Shown here: positions 4,413 through 5,429 of the stretch, piece by piece
Position numbering within the stretch: the first letter of the stretch is position 1
Layout of the letters: each line of letters begins with the position of its first letter
Source: an uncultured Bacilli bacterium
GTDB taxonomy: Bacteria > Bacillota_I > Bacilli_A > RF39 > UBA660
NCBI GenBank assembly: GCA_944336815.1
Contig: CALVLG010000064.1
Span: 1 to 5,429, forward strand
Reading direction: 5' to 3'
DNA length: 5,429 bases
The notes under the pieces: generated by a model
The model's database searches: none
What the model was told of the DNA's origin: nothing
The model's input: only the letters and a program-made list of their open reading frames with translations
Position numbers and translations under genes: made by a program

Positions 4413-5429
4413 ATGAAGTTATTACCATTTAATGATTTTGATTTAAAAACACCTAGAATTCTTGAAGCATTAAATGAAGCTTCTAGATCACTTGCAGAAT
4501 TGAAGGGATTTGCTAATTCAATTCCTAATCAACATATTTTAATAAATGCTATTACAATTAATGAAGCTAAAGATAGTAGTGAAATTGAAAATATAGTTAC
4601 TACTCATGATAGTATTTATAAAGTTTTAACAGAAAGTGGATATAAAGATGAATTTGCTAAAGAAGTTGTTGATTATAGAAGTGCAATTTGGCGTGGATAT
4701 GAAATTATTAAAGAAAAAGGATTTATTTCAACTAATGTTTTAGTAGAACTTCAAGGAATGATTGAACATAACAAAGCTGGAGTAAGAAAGAATCCTGGAA
4801 CAAAATTAGTTAATAGTAAAACTGGAGAGATAATTTATACTCCACCACAAGAAGAAAAAGAAATTAAAGATTTATTAAAAAATCTTGAAAATTATATTAA
4901 TGAAAATGATGATGAAGTTGATCCATTAATTAAGATGGCTTTAATTCATTATCAATTTGAATCTATCCACCCATTTTATGATGGAAATGGAAGGACTGGA
5001 AGAATATTAAATGTTTTATATCTAGTATTAAATAATCTTTTAGATAGTCCTATTTTGTATTTAAGCAATTACATTAATAAGAATAAAGACCAATATTATA
5101 AATTATTTATTGAATTTAGGGAAAATAATAATTATGAAGATTGGATTATTTATATCTTAAAAGGAATAGAAGAAACATCTAAGAACACTATTGAATTAAT
5201 AAAATTAATTCAAGGAGAAATGGAATCTTATAAAAAAGAATTTATGACTAAATTACCTAAAATATATTCTGATGAATTATTAGATTCTTTATTCTTTGAA
5301 GTATATACTAGAATCAATTATATTGAAGATAGATGTGGAGTTACAAGACAAACAGCTGCTACATATTTAAATAATTTAGTTGATGCTGGACTTTTAGAGT
5401 TTGAAAAAGTAGGTAGAGAAAGTATTTAT
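4413..5429 (+). CDS. Fic-family AMP-transferase (3' end outside window)
   Basis: The first 339 codons of a Fic/DOC protein; relatives of this layout are about 370 residues, so only a short C-terminal piece is missing. Fic enzymes transfer AMP from ATP to Ser, Thr or Tyr hydroxyls of target proteins. The complete active-site motif HPFYDGNGRTGR is at 186-197, with catalytic His186 and phosphate-binding Arg194/Arg197. The target-docking flap (about 130-145, TKLVNSKTGEIIYTPP) lies before it. The N-terminal region carries SSEIEN (55-60), matching the (S/T)xxxE(G/N) autoinhibitory motif, so this is a class II Fic whose Glu59 would block ATP positioning in cis. From about 285 on, a winged-helix-like segment (CGVTRQTAATYLNNLVDAGLL) is visible. 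ATG follows AGGAG by 8 bases. No separate antitoxin gene is seen upstream, as expected for self-inhibited forms. The target is unknown; the gene follows an insertion-sequence scar, so it may have been acquired. Confidence 0.93.
   Translation, partial: MKLLPFNDFDLKTPRILEALNEASRSLAELKGFANSIPNQHILINAITINEAKDSSEIENIVTTHDSIYKVLTESGYKDEFAKEVVDYRSAIWRGYEIIKEKGFISTNVLVELQGMIEHNKAGVRKNPGTKLVNSKTGEIIYTPPQEEKEIKDLLKNLENYINENDDEVDPLIKMALIHYQFESIHPFYDGNGRTGRILNVLYLVLNNLLDSPILYLSNYINKNKDQYYKLFIEFRENNNYEDWIIYILKGIEETSKNTIELIKLIQGEMESYKKEFMTKLPKIYSDELLDSLFFEVYTRINYIEDRCGVTRQTAATYLNNLVDAGLLEFEKVGRESIY

Overview
The window is very AT-rich and uses the standard bacterial code: recG ends in TGA and TGG encodes Trp, so this is not a TGA=Trp mollicute. 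Strong AGGAGG-type ribosome binding sites, TTGACA/TATAAT promoters, a tRNA-Gly with encoded CCA and the gene styles point to a low-GC Firmicutes or Acholeplasma/Erysipelotrichia-like bacterium. The species cannot be named from the sequence.

Left part (1-1003) is accessory-looking. A 337-base AT-rich stretch has no convincing gene but two similar TTTTGA/TCAAAA palindromes. A 72-residue protein with an SH3/Sm-like appearance follows. Next is the C-terminal catalytic half of a tyrosine integrase (576-917), lying 12 bases from the 3' end of a minus-strand tRNA-Gly(UCC). This looks like the scar of an element that integrated at the tRNA.

Central part (1004-3951) is core genome: a YbaK/EbsC-type aminoacyl-tRNA deacylase (1117-1590) and the helicase recG (1844-3823). 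recG has its own strong promoter and an almost leaderless start. Two unannotated, apparently independent small RNA units flank it: 1659-1793 and 3855-3951. Each has a perfect TTGACA -35 box with a 17-base spacer to a weaker -10, internal hairpins and an intrinsic terminator. The 11-base apical loop of a hairpin in the first RNA is, over 10 consecutive bases, the exact complement of a segment just before the terminator hairpin of the second. This possible RNA-RNA pair is the most interesting signal in the window. I do not recognise either RNA as a known family.

Right part (3952-5429) is again accessory: a probable ISL3-type inverted-repeat end, a decayed N-terminal fragment of an ISL3-family transposase on the minus strand, and a Fic-family AMP-transferase with an intact active site and an N-terminal autoinhibitory motif, cut off by the window end.
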